A DNA stretch of 64,000 nucleotides from CAVTPU01 sp963736695 (lineage in GTDB: Bacteria > Actinomycetota > Actinomycetes > Mycobacteriales > Micromonosporaceae). The stretch is from contig CAVTPU010000001.1 in assembly GCA_963736695.1 (NCBI GenBank), positions 744,001-808,000 of the forward strand, read 5' to 3'. Numbering within the stretch: position 1 is the first letter of the stretch; each line of letters begins with the position of its first letter. Below, in pieces: positions 27,154 through 37,743 of this stretch. The notes under the pieces were generated by a model that saw only the letters and a program-made list of their open reading frames with translations, ran no database searches and was not told the DNA's origin. The position numbers and the translations under genes are program-made.

Positions 27154-29133
27154 GTGCACCCCACCGTCGATTCCGCGTCCGCCCCAACCGGCCCTGTGGA
27201 GATCCAGCCTGGACTCACCCTGCCATTGCCGGATGAAGCCTCCGCCATCGCCGCCCGCGACCGCCTCTCCAGCGTCGACATCGGTGTCAACGCGCCGACG
27301 GTGACCGCGCTCGGCGCCCTCGCCGAGGCTGTGGTCGTCGTCGCCGGGCTGCAAGGCAGCGCCTTTCCCCGACCGTTCCTCTCGACCCGGGTCATCCTGC
27401 TCTCCGGATCACACGCCGGTGGCCTCGTCGCCGGGCCCGCACCCGATCCTCGTCAGGGCATCCCACTGCAGCGCCTCGCCGCAGCCGTCGGGGCCGGCAT
27501 CGTCACCCTGGAATGGCACCCCGCCTCCGCGGCGATCGAACACGACGACGCGATCACAGCCGAACAGATGCAGACCGCGCTGCGGGCCGGATGGTCCGAA
27601 GCCGACCGGGCCGCCGACGAGGGAATCGAACTGCTCGTGCTCGCGGCCGGTGGCATGGGTGCGACGACCGCCGCGTCGGCCGTCGTCGCCGCCATCACCG
27701 GCGCGGAACCGCCGGCGATGCTGTCCCGGGTGGTCACCCCGGCTGGTCGCTATGACGACAACGCCTGGATGACCCGGTGCGTCGCGGTACGCGACGCACT
27801 GCACCGAGTGCGCACCCGGGACGGCGACCCCCGCAACGTGATCTCGGCCCTCGGTGGCGCCGACATCGCGGCGGCTACCGGGCTGTTGCTTGGCGCCGCG
27901 CAACGCCGCATCCCTGTCATGATCGACGGCCCTGTCGGCGCCGCCGCGGCGTTGCTCGCCAACGACTTCTCACCGCAGGCGATCCGATGGCTGCTCATGC
28001 CCGACCACGGACGCCACCCGGCCGTCATGCTCGCCGCCAACACACTGGGCCTTCGCACCTGGCTCGACCTGCGGCTCGACCTGGGTGAAGGCTCGGCGGC
28101 GCTCGCCGCGCTGCCGATGCTGCAGACCGCGCTCACCCTCGCCGGCGCCGGCGAGTCGGCGTCGGCTCAGCCGTTGACCCGCTTCGACGCCTCGGGCAGC
28201 CGGATCTTCGTCGGCGTCGCCCGCCCGATCGATCCCGCCCGGACCGACGAGGAGATCGCCGCCGAGGCCATCGGCGAGACCGCCGCCGGATGGGAGGCGA
28301 ACCCGGAGAAGGGGCCCGCCCCTGCCTCGGCCGACGTGGGTTCGGATGACACCGGCGACCAAGCCCCGGATTCGCACGCCACCGGCGAGACCACCGGCAG
28401 CGCCGAGATCGAGCCCACAGACGCGTCGATCTCGGCCGGCGAACCGACGGTCGCGATCGACGCGCCGACCATGGCCATCTCCACCACCGGATCGGCCAGG
28501 CCTACGAAGTCAACGAAGTCCACAGTGGCCCGTCCGGCGGCGGGCAAGAACGCGCGAGGCAAGGCCCCCACCGGGCGCAACCCCGGTGGCCGGACCAGCG
28601 CGTTGAAGGCGGTCGACGCGAAGACCACCCAGGTCAAGCAGGTGCCGGCGAAAACACCCGCCGACGCGACGACCTCCGGCGTCGACGTCACGGCAGTCAT
28701 TCCCGCCGCCGTGCCGGCCGGCCCGCCCGAGCAAGTCTCCACGCCCGAGCCGGCGGAGGCCGCGCCCGCCGCAGGCTCGCCGGACGCCACCACCGCACCC
28801 GATGCGATAGCACAAGAAGCGGTCTCGTCGGATGGGAATGGGCCGGACGAGGTCGAACCAAACGAGGTTGGGCCGGATGAGTTTGGGCCGGACGATGGCT
28901 CGACCGGGAACGCGCCAGCGACACAACCTCCGACGCGCGCACCCGACACGGACGGCGCCACCGAGCCTCCATCCGATGTGGAGACCCGCACCGATACCGA
29001 CGGTCAGGGCGAGGTGACTGCCCCGCCCGAGGCTCGTCCGGAGACGCCGACCCGAACGTCGACCGAACCCCGCAAAGCCCCGTCCCCACGGGCGGGCACG
29101 ACCAAGGGCTCACGCAACCGCCGGCGGCGGTAA
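27154..29133 (+). CDS. cobT: CobT-like nicotinate-nucleotide:DMB phosphoribosyltransferase with long disordered tail
   Basis: Residues 1-345 resemble CobT, which makes alpha-ribazole phosphate for cobalamin. The catalytic-Glu region is kept as LRLDLGEGSAALAALPMLQ near residue 310, and ALGGADIAAATGLLLGAA matches the family. Other parts are unusual: the motif normally read as GEMGIGNTT is AAGGMGATTAA, and the RQ..L.KP.GSLG start is missing. Residues 346-659 form a low-complexity tail rich in Pro, Ala, Thr and Glu with basic patches (SARPTKSTKSTVARPAAGKN, then a terminal GSRNRRRR) and short acidic repeats (DEVEPNEVGPDEFGPDD). Enzymatic activity is uncertain; the cobU neighbour supports a cobalamin role. 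Confidence 0.72.
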   Translation: MHPTVDSASAPTGPVEIQPGLTLPLPDEASAIAARDRLSSVDIGVNAPTVTALGALAEAVVVVAGLQGSAFPRPFLSTRVILLSGSHAGGLVAGPAPDPRQGIPLQRLAAAVGAGIVTLEWHPASAAIEHDDAITAEQMQTALRAGWSEADRAADEGIELLVLAAGGMGATTAASAVVAAITGAEPPAMLSRVVTPAGRYDDNAWMTRCVAVRDALHRVRTRDGDPRNVISALGGADIAAATGLLLGAAQRRIPVMIDGPVGAAAALLANDFSPQAIRWLLMPDHGRHPAVMLAANTLGLRTWLDLRLDLGEGSAALAALPMLQTALTLAGAGESASAQPLTRFDASGSRIFVGVARPIDPARTDEEIAAEAIGETAAGWEANPEKGPAPASADVGSDDTGDQAPDSHATGETTGSAEIEPTDASISAGEPTVAIDAPTMAISTTGSARPTKSTKSTVARPAAGKNARGKAPTGRNPGGRTSALKAVDAKTTQVKQVPAKTPADATTSGVDVTAVIPAAVPAGPPEQVSTPEPAEAAPAAGSPDATTAPDAIAQEAVSSDGNGPDEVEPNEVGPDEFGPDDGSTGNAPATQPPTRAPDTDGATEPPSDVETRTDTDGQGEVTAPPEARPETPTRTSTEPRKAPSPRAGTTKGSRNRRRR

Positions 29134-29158
29134 GCGCCCGCGGCCACGCACGACAGAC

Positions 29159-29191
29159 ACGCGGCGCCGTCCATGGCGGACGGCGCCGCGT
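29159..29191. terminator. Terminator after cobT-like gene
   Basis: A 14-bp stem (ACGCGGCGCCGTCC and its complement) with a 5-base loop, 26 bases downstream of the stop. No T-run follows. Confidence 0.7.
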
Positions 29192-29346
29192 CCTCTGGAT
29201 CACGCAGGTCGACCCGACACGTCACTCGCCGTTCCACGGCGTCACGAGGAACGTCACCGAGGCGAGCGCGCCGATTGCCCGTACTCTGATCTATTTTGGC
29301 GTTTCAATCTAACGATGGTTGCCAGGTTCGCCTAACGGGCCGTATT

Positions 29347-30159
29347 GTGCGCCACGTGACGTGGGAAATCCCACCTTCGCCCGCCGCCCTGCCGCGGGTC
29401 CCGACCGGTCGTGAGGCCTTGCCCGACCTGCCAGCCCAGGCGGCGCTGCCGGCATTGCGCCACCCGGCCAACCTGCCCGACGTTCGCTCGCACTCGCGCC
29501 AGCCCGCCCGGCGCTATCAGGGGCGACACCATCACGGATCTCAATCCCGCCGACGGTTGGACGCGACCACGCTGGCGCTGGCCTCCGTGACGGTGCTCGC
29601 GATCACCGGCGTGATCTTCCCGCTGCTCGGCGGTCCTCGTGACGCCGAACCGTCCGACCCGGCCGGAGCGATCGCCGCCCGCACGGCCACGACTGCGGCC
29701 GCCACCACGTCGCCGACCGCGCCTCGGCCATCCACGTCGCCCGCGATCACCGGGTCCGCCCCGATCGGCATGCCGGGGCTGGAGTTGGAGGTTCTCACTC
29801 TCACCAACGCGTTGCGCGCCTCCGGCGGCTGCCGGCCCCTGCAGACCGACCTTCGACTCGTCACCGCGGCACGTGGCCACAGCGCCGACATGGCCCGCTA
29901 TGGCTATCTGCGACACACCGACCGGCAGGGCCGAGACCCTGGGGAGCGCGTCAAGCTGTCGGGTTATCCGACCGATCGCGGCTGGGCCGAGAACATCGGC
30001 CGGGGTTACACCACGGCGCAGCAGGTCATGAAGGCGTGGGTCGACAGCCCGAGCCACCGGGCCGTCATCCTTGACTGCGACCTCAAATCGATCGGGGTGG
30101 GCGTGGAGCGCTCACCCGGCGGCGAACTCTTCTGGACCACCGATCTCGGTGGCCGCTGA
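29347..30159 (+). CDS. CAP/SCP-domain secreted or membrane-anchored protein
   Basis: About 270 residues: a polar basic N-terminal region of about 80, one transmembrane helix (LALASVTVLAITGVIFPLLG), a Thr/Pro/Ala linker and a C-terminal CAP domain of 130 residues. The CAP motifs are present: LTLTNALRASGGC, RGHSADMARYGYLRHTD, GWAENIGRG and WVDSPSHRAVILD. The domain probably faces outward as a type II membrane protein. Bacterial CAP proteins have no settled biochemistry. The start is uncertain: GTG at 29347, GTG at 29356 and a TTG at 29296 are all possible and none has a good ribosome binding site. Confidence 0.8.
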   Translation: MRHVTWEIPPSPAALPRVPTGREALPDLPAQAALPALRHPANLPDVRSHSRQPARRYQGRHHHGSQSRRRLDATTLALASVTVLAITGVIFPLLGGPRDAEPSDPAGAIAARTATTAAATTSPTAPRPSTSPAITGSAPIGMPGLELEVLTLTNALRASGGCRPLQTDLRLVTAARGHSADMARYGYLRHTDRQGRDPGERVKLSGYPTDRGWAENIGRGYTTAQQVMKAWVDSPSHRAVILDCDLKSIGVGVERSPGGELFWTTDLGGR

Positions 30160-30175
30160 CCACCGAGATCGGTGG
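30137..30175. terminator. Terminator with the CAP stop codon in its loop
   Basis: Perfect 16-bp arms (CCACCGATCTCGGTGG and CCACCGAGATCGGTGG) with a 7-base loop CCGCTGA. The 5' arm is coding sequence for the last residues of the CAP protein and the TGA is the end of the loop. The gcvT stop follows six bases later on the other strand. Confidence 0.8.
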
Positions 30176-30180
30176 CGAGC

Positions 30181-31284
30181 TCACCGCACCGACGGCGTCA
30201 CGAACGGCGGCTTGACCACGCGCATCGCGCTACGGCGTCCCCGCACGTCGACCTCGACCAGCGCGTCGGGTTCGATGCCCGCGTCGGTGTCGAGCAGCGC
30301 CAACGCGATGCCGACTCGACGGGTCGGTGAAAAGGTGCCGCTGGTCACCTCACCGATGGTCTTCTCGCCGAGGTGCACGGTCATGTGCGGGCGGGGAATG
30401 CCCCGATCGGTCGAGACCAGCCCCCACAGGGTGCGCGCCGGACCGGCCGCTTTCTCGGCGACAAGCGCGTCGCGACCCCAGAACTCGGGCTTGCTCCAGC
30501 CGACCGCCCAGCCGGCGCGGGCCTGCACCGGCGAGATCTCCAGCGACAGGTCCTGCCCGTGCAGCGGATATCCCATCTCCGTGCGCAGCGTGTCCCGGGC
30601 CGCGAGGCCGGCCGGCCGCAGCCCCTCCGGCTCGCCCGCCGCCACCAACGCGTCCCACACCGCGCCCGCCACGGCGGCCGGGGCGACCAGCTCATAGCCG
30701 TGCTCTCCGGTATATCCGGTGCGGCAGACGATCACCTCGGCCCCGCCGAACGGAGCGGTCGCGAAACTCATGTAGTCGTGGTCGGTGGGCAGGCCGAGAG
30801 CGGCCAGCACCGCCGTCGACCGGGGACCCTGCACCGCGAGCACGGCATAGTCGGCGTGCTGGTCGACGATCTCGATCCCGGCCGGGGCCGCCGCCCGGAG
30901 CCGGCGCACCACCTCGGCGGTGTTGGCCGCGTTCGGGATGAGAAAAACGTGATCATCATCGTGCACATAGGCGATGAGGTCGTCCACCACCCCTCCACTG
31001 CGGTTGCAGCAGAGCGTGTATTGCGCCTGCCCCGGCCCGACGCGGCGCAGATCGTTGGTGAGGCACCGGTTGAGGAAGGCGACCGCCCCGGGACCGCGAA
31101 CCGTCGCCTTACCCAGGTGGGAGACGTCGAAGACGCCCACGGCCTCCCGCACGGCGGCGTGTTCCTTGAGCACGCCGCCGCCGGAATACTCCAACGGCAT
31201 GTCCCACCCGCCGAACGCGGCGAACTTGGCTCCCAGCGTCGCGTGGCGATCGTGCAGCGGGGAACGGCGCAGGGTCTGTGTCAT
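30181..31284 (-). CDS. gcvT: Glycine cleavage system T protein (aminomethyltransferase)
   Basis: GcvT moves the methylene carbon from the lipoyl-bound aminomethyl group of GcvH to tetrahydrofolate. The 367-residue protein shows the family start SPLHDRHATLGAKFAAFGGW, DVSHLGKATVRGPGA, the folate region GYTGEHGYELVAP, and ARDTLRTEMGYPLHGQDL. It is a stand-alone gene here, as in mycobacteria. lipA, lipB and lpd in this window supply the lipoyl chemistry it depends on. Confidence 0.95.
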   Translation of the reverse strand: MTQTLRRSPLHDRHATLGAKFAAFGGWDMPLEYSGGGVLKEHAAVREAVGVFDVSHLGKATVRGPGAVAFLNRCLTNDLRRVGPGQAQYTLCCNRSGGVVDDLIAYVHDDDHVFLIPNAANTAEVVRRLRAAAPAGIEIVDQHADYAVLAVQGPRSTAVLAALGLPTDHDYMSFATAPFGGAEVIVCRTGYTGEHGYELVAPAAVAGAVWDALVAAGEPEGLRPAGLAARDTLRTEMGYPLHGQDLSLEISPVQARAGWAVGWSKPEFWGRDALVAEKAAGPARTLWGLVSTDRGIPRPHMTVHLGEKTIGEVTSGTFSPTRRVGIALALLDTDAGIEPDALVEVDVRGRRSAMRVVKPPFVTPSVR

Positions 31285-31392
31285 AACCAGGGAAAGTACC
31301 CCGGTGATCTGGGAGGCTGACAGCCGGCCGTGCCGTTAGCATCTGGCGGAGCAGTCTTTAACCCATACCCGATCCTCTTTTGGAGTCCCAGC

Positions 31393-32925
31393 GTGACGCC
31401 ACTCTCCCTCTCCGACAGCGACCCCGCCGAACTCACTGTCGACGCCATCGTGGTCGGCCTGCACAGTTCCGATGGCGGATCTTCCGGTCCGTTGCTCGCG
31501 CCCGGCGCGGAGAGCGTCGCCGCCGCGTTCGACGGCTCCCTCGCCACGACGTTGGCGCTGCTGGGAGCCACCGGAGCGGACGGCGAGGTGACGAAACTCG
31601 CGACCTTCGGCAGGATCTCCGCACCGGTGATCGCCGCGGTGGGGCTCGGTCCCGTGCCGACCACCGACGTGGTGCCCGCCCCGGACCGGCTCCGGCGCGC
31701 GGCCGCGAGCGCCGTGCGGGCGTTGGCCGGCTCGGCGCGTGTCGCGGTCGCGTTGCCGATGCCGGAGGTCGACCTGACAGCGACCCTGCGCGCCGTGGCG
31801 GAGGGAGCGCTGCTGGGCACCTATCGGTTCGCCGGATACAAGACCCGCACGCAGCCCGGCCGGCGGGACCCCGTTCGGGCGATCACGGTGCACATCCCCG
31901 ACGCCGCGGACAAGGCCGCGAAGTCGGAGATCAAGCGTGCTGGGGTCGTGGCGACGGCGGTTTCCCGTACCCGGGATTGGATCAACCAGGCGCCCAACGA
32001 GCTGCGTCCGCCGAGCTTCGCCGAGTCGGTCGCCACCGCCGCGGCCGACGCCGGACTCGCCGTCGAGGTGCTCGACGAGAAGGCGTTGCGCAAGGCCGGT
32101 TATGGCGGCATTCTCGCGGTCGGAATGGGGTCGGACGCGCCGCCCCGCCTGGTGCGCATCGACTATCGGGGGCGTGGGGCGAAGACCTCGGTCGCCTTGG
32201 TGGGCAAGGGGATCACCTTTGACACCGGCGGATATTCGGTCAAGCCGGCGCAGGGCATGTGGGAGATGAAGTCCGACATGTCGGGTGCTGCGGCGGTGGC
32301 CGCGACGATGATCGCAATCGCGGCACTCAAGCCCAAGATCAATGTCAGCGCTTACCTCCCCATGGCCGAAAACATGATTTCTGGTACGGCCTACCGGCCC
32401 GGCGACGTCATCACCATGTTCGGCGGCAAACGGGTCGAGGTGCTCAACACCGACGCCGAGGGACGCATGGTGCTCGCGGACGCGATGGCCCGGGCCGTCC
32501 AGGACAAGCCCGACTATCTGTTTGAGACGTCGACCCTCACCGGCGGCCAGGTCGTGGCGCTGGGCAACCGAATCTCCGGGGTCATGGGCGACGCCGCCAC
32601 GTGCACGCGGGTCCAAGAGGCCGGTGACCGCGTGGGCGAACCGGCGTGGCCGATGCCGATCCCCGACGACGTGCGCAAAGGCATGGACTCCGACGTCGCC
32701 GACATCAGCCAGACCAACGCCGGACTCGACCGGGCCGGGCACATGCTGCAGGGCGGGGCCTTCCTGCGGGAGTTCATGCCGGACGGCATGGCCTGGGCGC
32801 ACATCGACATCGCCGGCCCGAGCTACCACTCCGGCGAGCCCACCGGCTATCTGTCGCGGGGCGGCACCGGCGTTCCCGTGCGCACGCTCATCGACCTCAT
32901 TGGCGACATCGCCGCCAACGGCTGA
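31393..32925 (+). CDS. pepA: Leucyl aminopeptidase (M17)
   Basis: A 510-residue zinc or manganese aminopeptidase that removes N-terminal residues from peptides. The C-terminal catalytic domain has metal-binding VGKGITFDTGGYSVKP (Lys and Asp ligands) and NTDAEGRMVLADAMARA (Asp and Glu ligands). The N-terminal domain is the usual macro-like fold. GTG start at 31393. It is divergent from gcvT across 108 bases and equals Rv2213 in the conserved order. Confidence 0.95.
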   Translation: MTPLSLSDSDPAELTVDAIVVGLHSSDGGSSGPLLAPGAESVAAAFDGSLATTLALLGATGADGEVTKLATFGRISAPVIAAVGLGPVPTTDVVPAPDRLRRAAASAVRALAGSARVAVALPMPEVDLTATLRAVAEGALLGTYRFAGYKTRTQPGRRDPVRAITVHIPDAADKAAKSEIKRAGVVATAVSRTRDWINQAPNELRPPSFAESVATAAADAGLAVEVLDEKALRKAGYGGILAVGMGSDAPPRLVRIDYRGRGAKTSVALVGKGITFDTGGYSVKPAQGMWEMKSDMSGAAAVAATMIAIAALKPKINVSAYLPMAENMISGTAYRPGDVITMFGGKRVEVLNTDAEGRMVLADAMARAVQDKPDYLFETSTLTGGQVVALGNRISGVMGDAATCTRVQEAGDRVGEPAWPMPIPDDVRKGMDSDVADISQTNAGLDRAGHMLQGGAFLREFMPDGMAWAHIDIAGPSYHSGEPTGYLSRGGTGVPVRTLIDLIGDIAANG

Positions 32926-32939
32926 GCCCACCGCTTCCC

Positions 32940-32989
32940 CGCTCCCACTGTCCCGCGCGACTGCAGTGAAGCCGCGCGGGACGGGAGCG
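32940..32989. terminator. Terminator between pepA and the next convergent gene
   Basis: A 10-bp inner stem (GTCCCGCGCG/CGCGCGGGAC) with a 13-base loop, extended by a 7-bp outer helix (CGCTCCC/GGGAGCG) after a 3-base bulge. Two bases separate it from the stop of the minus-strand gene. Confidence 0.8.
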
Positions 32990-32990
32990 G

Positions 32991-33308
32991 TTAGGGCTGC
33001 TGACGTTTGCGCCGCTCGTTGTAGTCGCGCATCCGCTGCGGATAGCCCACCAGTGCCACGTCATAGATCGGGACGGCGGCCTTGTGCGCCCACGCGCGGG
33101 CGGCGGCCACACTGGGCACGCGTCGACGGGTCCACTCGCCGTCGTGCGCGATGAGCACGACGGTGACCTCGGTGACCGTGGTCTTGGGTTCGAGCAGAGC
33201 TTCGACACCGCGGCGACTCGCGACGAAGGCCGCCAAATGCTCAAAATCCGCGCGTTCCGCAGCTCGATCGGGCCGGGACGCGGGGGAACGTCGTCGGAAC
33301 CAGGCCAC
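32991..33308 (-). CDS. Small actinobacterial protein of unknown function
   Basis: A 105-residue basic protein (AWFRRRSPASRPDRAAERAD at the start, RMRDYNERRKRQQP at the end) with a central alpha/beta part: VTEVTVVLIAHDGEWTRRRV, then AARAWAHKAAVPIYDVALVGYP. GAGGAGG five bases before GTG 33308 fixes the start. It resembles the short oxidoreductase-neighbour proteins seen before lpd genes in actinobacteria. The family is not one I can name. Divergent from lpd. Confidence 0.65.
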   Translation of the reverse strand: MAWFRRRSPASRPDRAAERADFEHLAAFVASRRGVEALLEPKTTVTEVTVVLIAHDGEWTRRRVPSVAAARAWAHKAAVPIYDVALVGYPQRMRDYNERRKRQQP

Positions 33309-33524
33309 CGGGACCTCCTCATGAAACTCCCGCCAGCGTACGCGACATCCGCTCGCATCAGCACCGCCTGCGTGGGCTCGCACACCGGCCACGGCTGTGG
33401 CACTCGACACGGCGCACCTTTGCCACCTCGCCTCACCAGCGGGCCCGGAGGGTGACAAGATGACCACGGGTATCCACGAGGTCCCTTCTATGTCTGAGCC
33501 GGCACAACTGGAGAGTGAGTCACG

Positions 33525-34919
<1,395 letters not shown>

Positions 34920-34949
34920 CCACAACAGTCCACAAAGGAGTCCTTCACC

Positions 34950-36674
34950 ATGCCGGTTTCGGTCACCATGCCCCGTCTGGGGGAGAGCGTCACCGAGGGC
35001 ACCGTCACACGCTGGCTCAAGCACGAGGGTGACCGGGTTGAGCTCGACGAGCCCCTGCTCGAAGTCTCGACCGACAAGGTCGACACCGAGATCCCGTCAC
35101 CGGCCGCCGGCGTGCTGGCCCGCATCGTCGTCGGTGAGGACGAGACCGCGGATGTCGGCTCCGAACTCGCCGTGATCTCCGGCGACGGGGAGACGTCGAC
35201 GCCGACCGCCTCGGCGACACCCGCGACGGTCCCACAGACGCCTGCCGCCGCACCCACGCCCACCGTCGAGGCCACCGCGCCGACACCGACGCCAACGCCG
35301 GCGCAGCCCGCACCGGCGGCCAGTCCCGCGAACTCGCCGACCACCGGCACGGCGGTGCGCATGCCGGCCCTCGGGGAGAGCGTTACCGAAGGCACCATCA
35401 CCCGGTGGCTCAAGCAGGTGGGCGACACCATCGCCGCCGATGAGCCCCTGCTCGAGGTCTCCACGGACAAGGTCGACACCGAGATCCCATCGCCCGTCGC
35501 GGGAACCCTGCTCGAGATCAAGGTCGCCGAAGACGAAGTAGCGGCAGTCGGCGCCGAACTCGCCATTGTGGGAGCGGCCGCTGCGGCCTCCACCCCCCAA
35601 GCGGCTCCCGTGCCAACCCCGGCTCCCCCGGTTGCGGCCCCACCAGCCCAGCCGCCCGCAACCGTCGCAGCTCCGGCTCCGGCACCGGCACCAACCCCGA
35701 CACCCGCGCCTCACGCCGCCGACACGACCCCCGCCAACACCGATGCGGGTTATGTCACGCCCTTGGTGCGCAAGCTCGCCGCCCAGCACGGTGTCGACCT
35801 CGGCACGCTGGCCGGCACCGGCGTCGGCGGACGCATCCGCAAGCAGGATGTGCTCGACGCCGCGCAACGAGCAAAAGCCACCCAGGCTCCAGCTTCGACG
35901 GCCCCAGCTGCGACGGCGGCAACCTCCACGGCGACCGCCGAACCGAGTCCGCTCCGCGGCCGCACCGAGAAGCTGTCCCGACTGCGGGCCGTCATCGCCA
36001 AGCGCATGGTCGAGTCCCTGCAGGTCTCGGCGCAGCTCACCACCGTCATCGAGGTCGACCTCACCCGGGTCGCGAAACTGCGTGACCAGACCAAGGCCGA
36101 CTTCGCGGCCCGGCACGGGGTGAAGCTGTCGTTCCTGCCGTTCTTCGCGCTCGCCACGACCGAGGCGCTGCGGGCGCATCCCGTCGTCAACGCCTCTATC
36201 GACGCGGAGGCGGGCACGGTCACCTATCACGACGCCGAGCACCTGGGCATCGCGGTCGACACCCCTCGCGGTCTCGTCGTGCCGGTGATCCACGAATCCG
36301 GCGACCTCAACCTGGCGGGGCTCGCCAAACGCATCGCCGATCTCGCGGATCGCACTCGCACCAACAAGATCAGCCCGGATGAGCTCTCCGGCGGCACGTT
36401 CACCCTCACCAACACCGGCAGCCGAGGGGCGTTGTTCGACACTCCGATCATCAACCAGCCGCAGGTCGGCGTGCTCGGCACCGGATCGGTCGTCAAGCGT
36501 CCGGTCGTGGTCAACGACCCCGACCTGGGTGAGATCGTCGCCGTGCGGTCGATGGTCTATCTCGCGCTCTCCTATGACCACCGACTCGTTGACGGGGCCG
36601 ACGCCGCCCGCTTCCTCACCACCATCAAGGACCGGTTGGAGGCGGGCAGCTTCGAGTCCGACCTCGGGCTCTGA
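34950..36674 (+). CDS. sucB: Dihydrolipoyl acyltransferase E2 with two lipoyl domains
   Basis: A 574-residue E2 of the pyruvate or 2-oxoglutarate dehydrogenase complex. Two lipoyl domains (residues 1-75 and 130-205) each carry the lipoyl lysine in EVSTDKVDTEIPSP. Long Pro/Ala/Thr linkers follow each. Next comes the E3/E1-binding domain (YVTPLVRKLAAQHGVDLGT... GGRIRKQDVL) and the catalytic core ending in SYDHRLVDGADAARFL, with the active-site His. AAAGGAG precedes the ATG. This is the Rv2215 (dlaT) position; in mycobacteria that E2 serves pyruvate dehydrogenase, so the symbol is by family. Confidence 0.94.
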   Translation: MPVSVTMPRLGESVTEGTVTRWLKHEGDRVELDEPLLEVSTDKVDTEIPSPAAGVLARIVVGEDETADVGSELAVISGDGETSTPTASATPATVPQTPAAAPTPTVEATAPTPTPTPAQPAPAASPANSPTTGTAVRMPALGESVTEGTITRWLKQVGDTIAADEPLLEVSTDKVDTEIPSPVAGTLLEIKVAEDEVAAVGAELAIVGAAAAASTPQAAPVPTPAPPVAAPPAQPPATVAAPAPAPAPTPTPAPHAADTTPANTDAGYVTPLVRKLAAQHGVDLGTLAGTGVGGRIRKQDVLDAAQRAKATQAPASTAPAATAATSTATAEPSPLRGRTEKLSRLRAVIAKRMVESLQVSAQLTTVIEVDLTRVAKLRDQTKADFAARHGVKLSFLPFFALATTEALRAHPVVNASIDAEAGTVTYHDAEHLGIAVDTPRGLVVPVIHESGDLNLAGLAKRIADLADRTRTNKISPDELSGGTFTLTNTGSRGALFDTPIINQPQVGVLGTGSVVKRPVVVNDPDLGEIVAVRSMVYLALSYDHRLVDGADAARFLTTIKDRLEAGSFESDLGL

Positions 36675-36706
36675 CCGCCACAACCCAACCAAACCCTTTA
36701 CCCGTA

Positions 36707-36750
36707 CGCCGGGCGCCGGCTCCTGTTTTCCTCGGAGCTGACGCCCGGCG
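36707..36750. terminator. Terminator between E2 and epimerase genes
   Basis: A 9-bp stem (CGCCGGGCG/CGCCCGGCG) with a second inner GCTCC/GGAGC helix and a TGTTTTCCTC loop. Confidence 0.65.
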
Positions 36751-36776
36751 CACCACATCCGGCGCAGAATGAGCCT

Positions 36777-37688
36777 GTGTTGATCGTTGTGGCTGGCGCG
36801 TCCGGGTTTCTCGGCACCGCGCTGCGCACCCGGCTCGCCGCCGACGGGCACGAGGTGGTGCGGCTGGTGAGGAGCGAGCCGGGCAGTCCCCGCGACCGGC
36901 GTTGGGCCCCCGACCGTCGAAAGATCGACGCCGCGAGCCTCGCCGACGCCGACGTGGTGATCAACCTCGCTGGCGCGGGCGTCGGCGACAAGCGCTGGTC
37001 CGCCGCGTACAAGGATCTCATCCGGCGCAGCCGGGTCGACGCGACGACCACCCTCGCCGACGCGATCGCCGCACTGCCCCCGCATGAACGCCCCGCTGTG
37101 CTGCTCAACGCGTCGGCGGTGGGCTTCTATGGCGACACCGGCGACACCATCGTCGACGAGGCGTCCGGTCCGGGGGTCGGATATTTCCCCCGTGTCTGCC
37201 GCGAATGGGAGGCTGCGACCGCGGCGGCCAGCGACGCCGGGGTGAGAGTGGTGCTGATGCGCACCGGCCTCGTGCTCGACGGGAGTGGCGGATTGCTGCG
37301 ACGGCTGCTCACACCGTTTCGGCTCGGGGTCGGTGGGCCGCTCGGCACCGGTCGCCAGTGGATGCCGTGGATCACCCGTGACGACTGGCTATCGGCCGTG
37401 CTATTCCTGCTCAACCGGACCGAGATCACCGGCCCGGTCAACGTCACGGGGCCGAATCCGGTGCGAAACCTGGACTTCGCCCGGGCATTGGGTCGCCTCC
37501 TGCACCGGCCGGCCGTGGCGCCCACACCCGCGTGGGTGCTGCGTCTGGCGATCGGCGAATTCGCCGGCGACGCGCTCGCGAGCGTGCGGGTCGTGCCCCA
37601 GGTGCTGGAACGAGCCGGTTTCCCGTTCGCGCACCCGAACCTCGACGGCGCGCTGCGCGTCGCACTGCGCGACGCGCCCGGCCCATAG
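36777..37688 (+). CDS. TIGR01777-family NAD-dependent epimerase-like protein
   Basis: A 303-residue short-chain dehydrogenase/epimerase fold (YfcH/DUF1731 group). It has the nucleotide motif VAGASGFLGTALRTRLAADG, DVVINLAGAGVGDKRW, and GFYGDTGDTIVDE, and ends with the DUF1731 region around LRLAIGEFAGDALASVRVVP. Its substrate is unknown although the family is widespread; the place between E2 and lipB is kept in mycobacteria (Rv2216). GTG start at 36777. Confidence 0.9.
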   Translation: MLIVVAGASGFLGTALRTRLAADGHEVVRLVRSEPGSPRDRRWAPDRRKIDAASLADADVVINLAGAGVGDKRWSAAYKDLIRRSRVDATTTLADAIAALPPHERPAVLLNASAVGFYGDTGDTIVDEASGPGVGYFPRVCREWEAATAAASDAGVRVVLMRTGLVLDGSGGLLRRLLTPFRLGVGGPLGTGRQWMPWITRDDWLSAVLFLLNRTEITGPVNVTGPNPVRNLDFARALGRLLHRPAVAPTPAWVLRLAIGEFAGDALASVRVVPQVLERAGFPFAHPNLDGALRVALRDAPGP

Positions 37689-37743
37689 CGACCCGGCTGG
37701 TCGCGGCACCAGTGGCGACGCCCGGAGAGGCTAGGCTGAGGCG

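Noticed and set aside
31336..32931. 531-codon minus-strand open frame
   Set aside because: Antisense to pepA, which has all catalytic motifs; the product is low-complexity His/Arg/Gly-rich.
35097..37085. 662-codon minus-strand open frame
   Set aside because: Antisense to the lipoyl acyltransferase and epimerase genes; composition follows from codon bias of the real genes.
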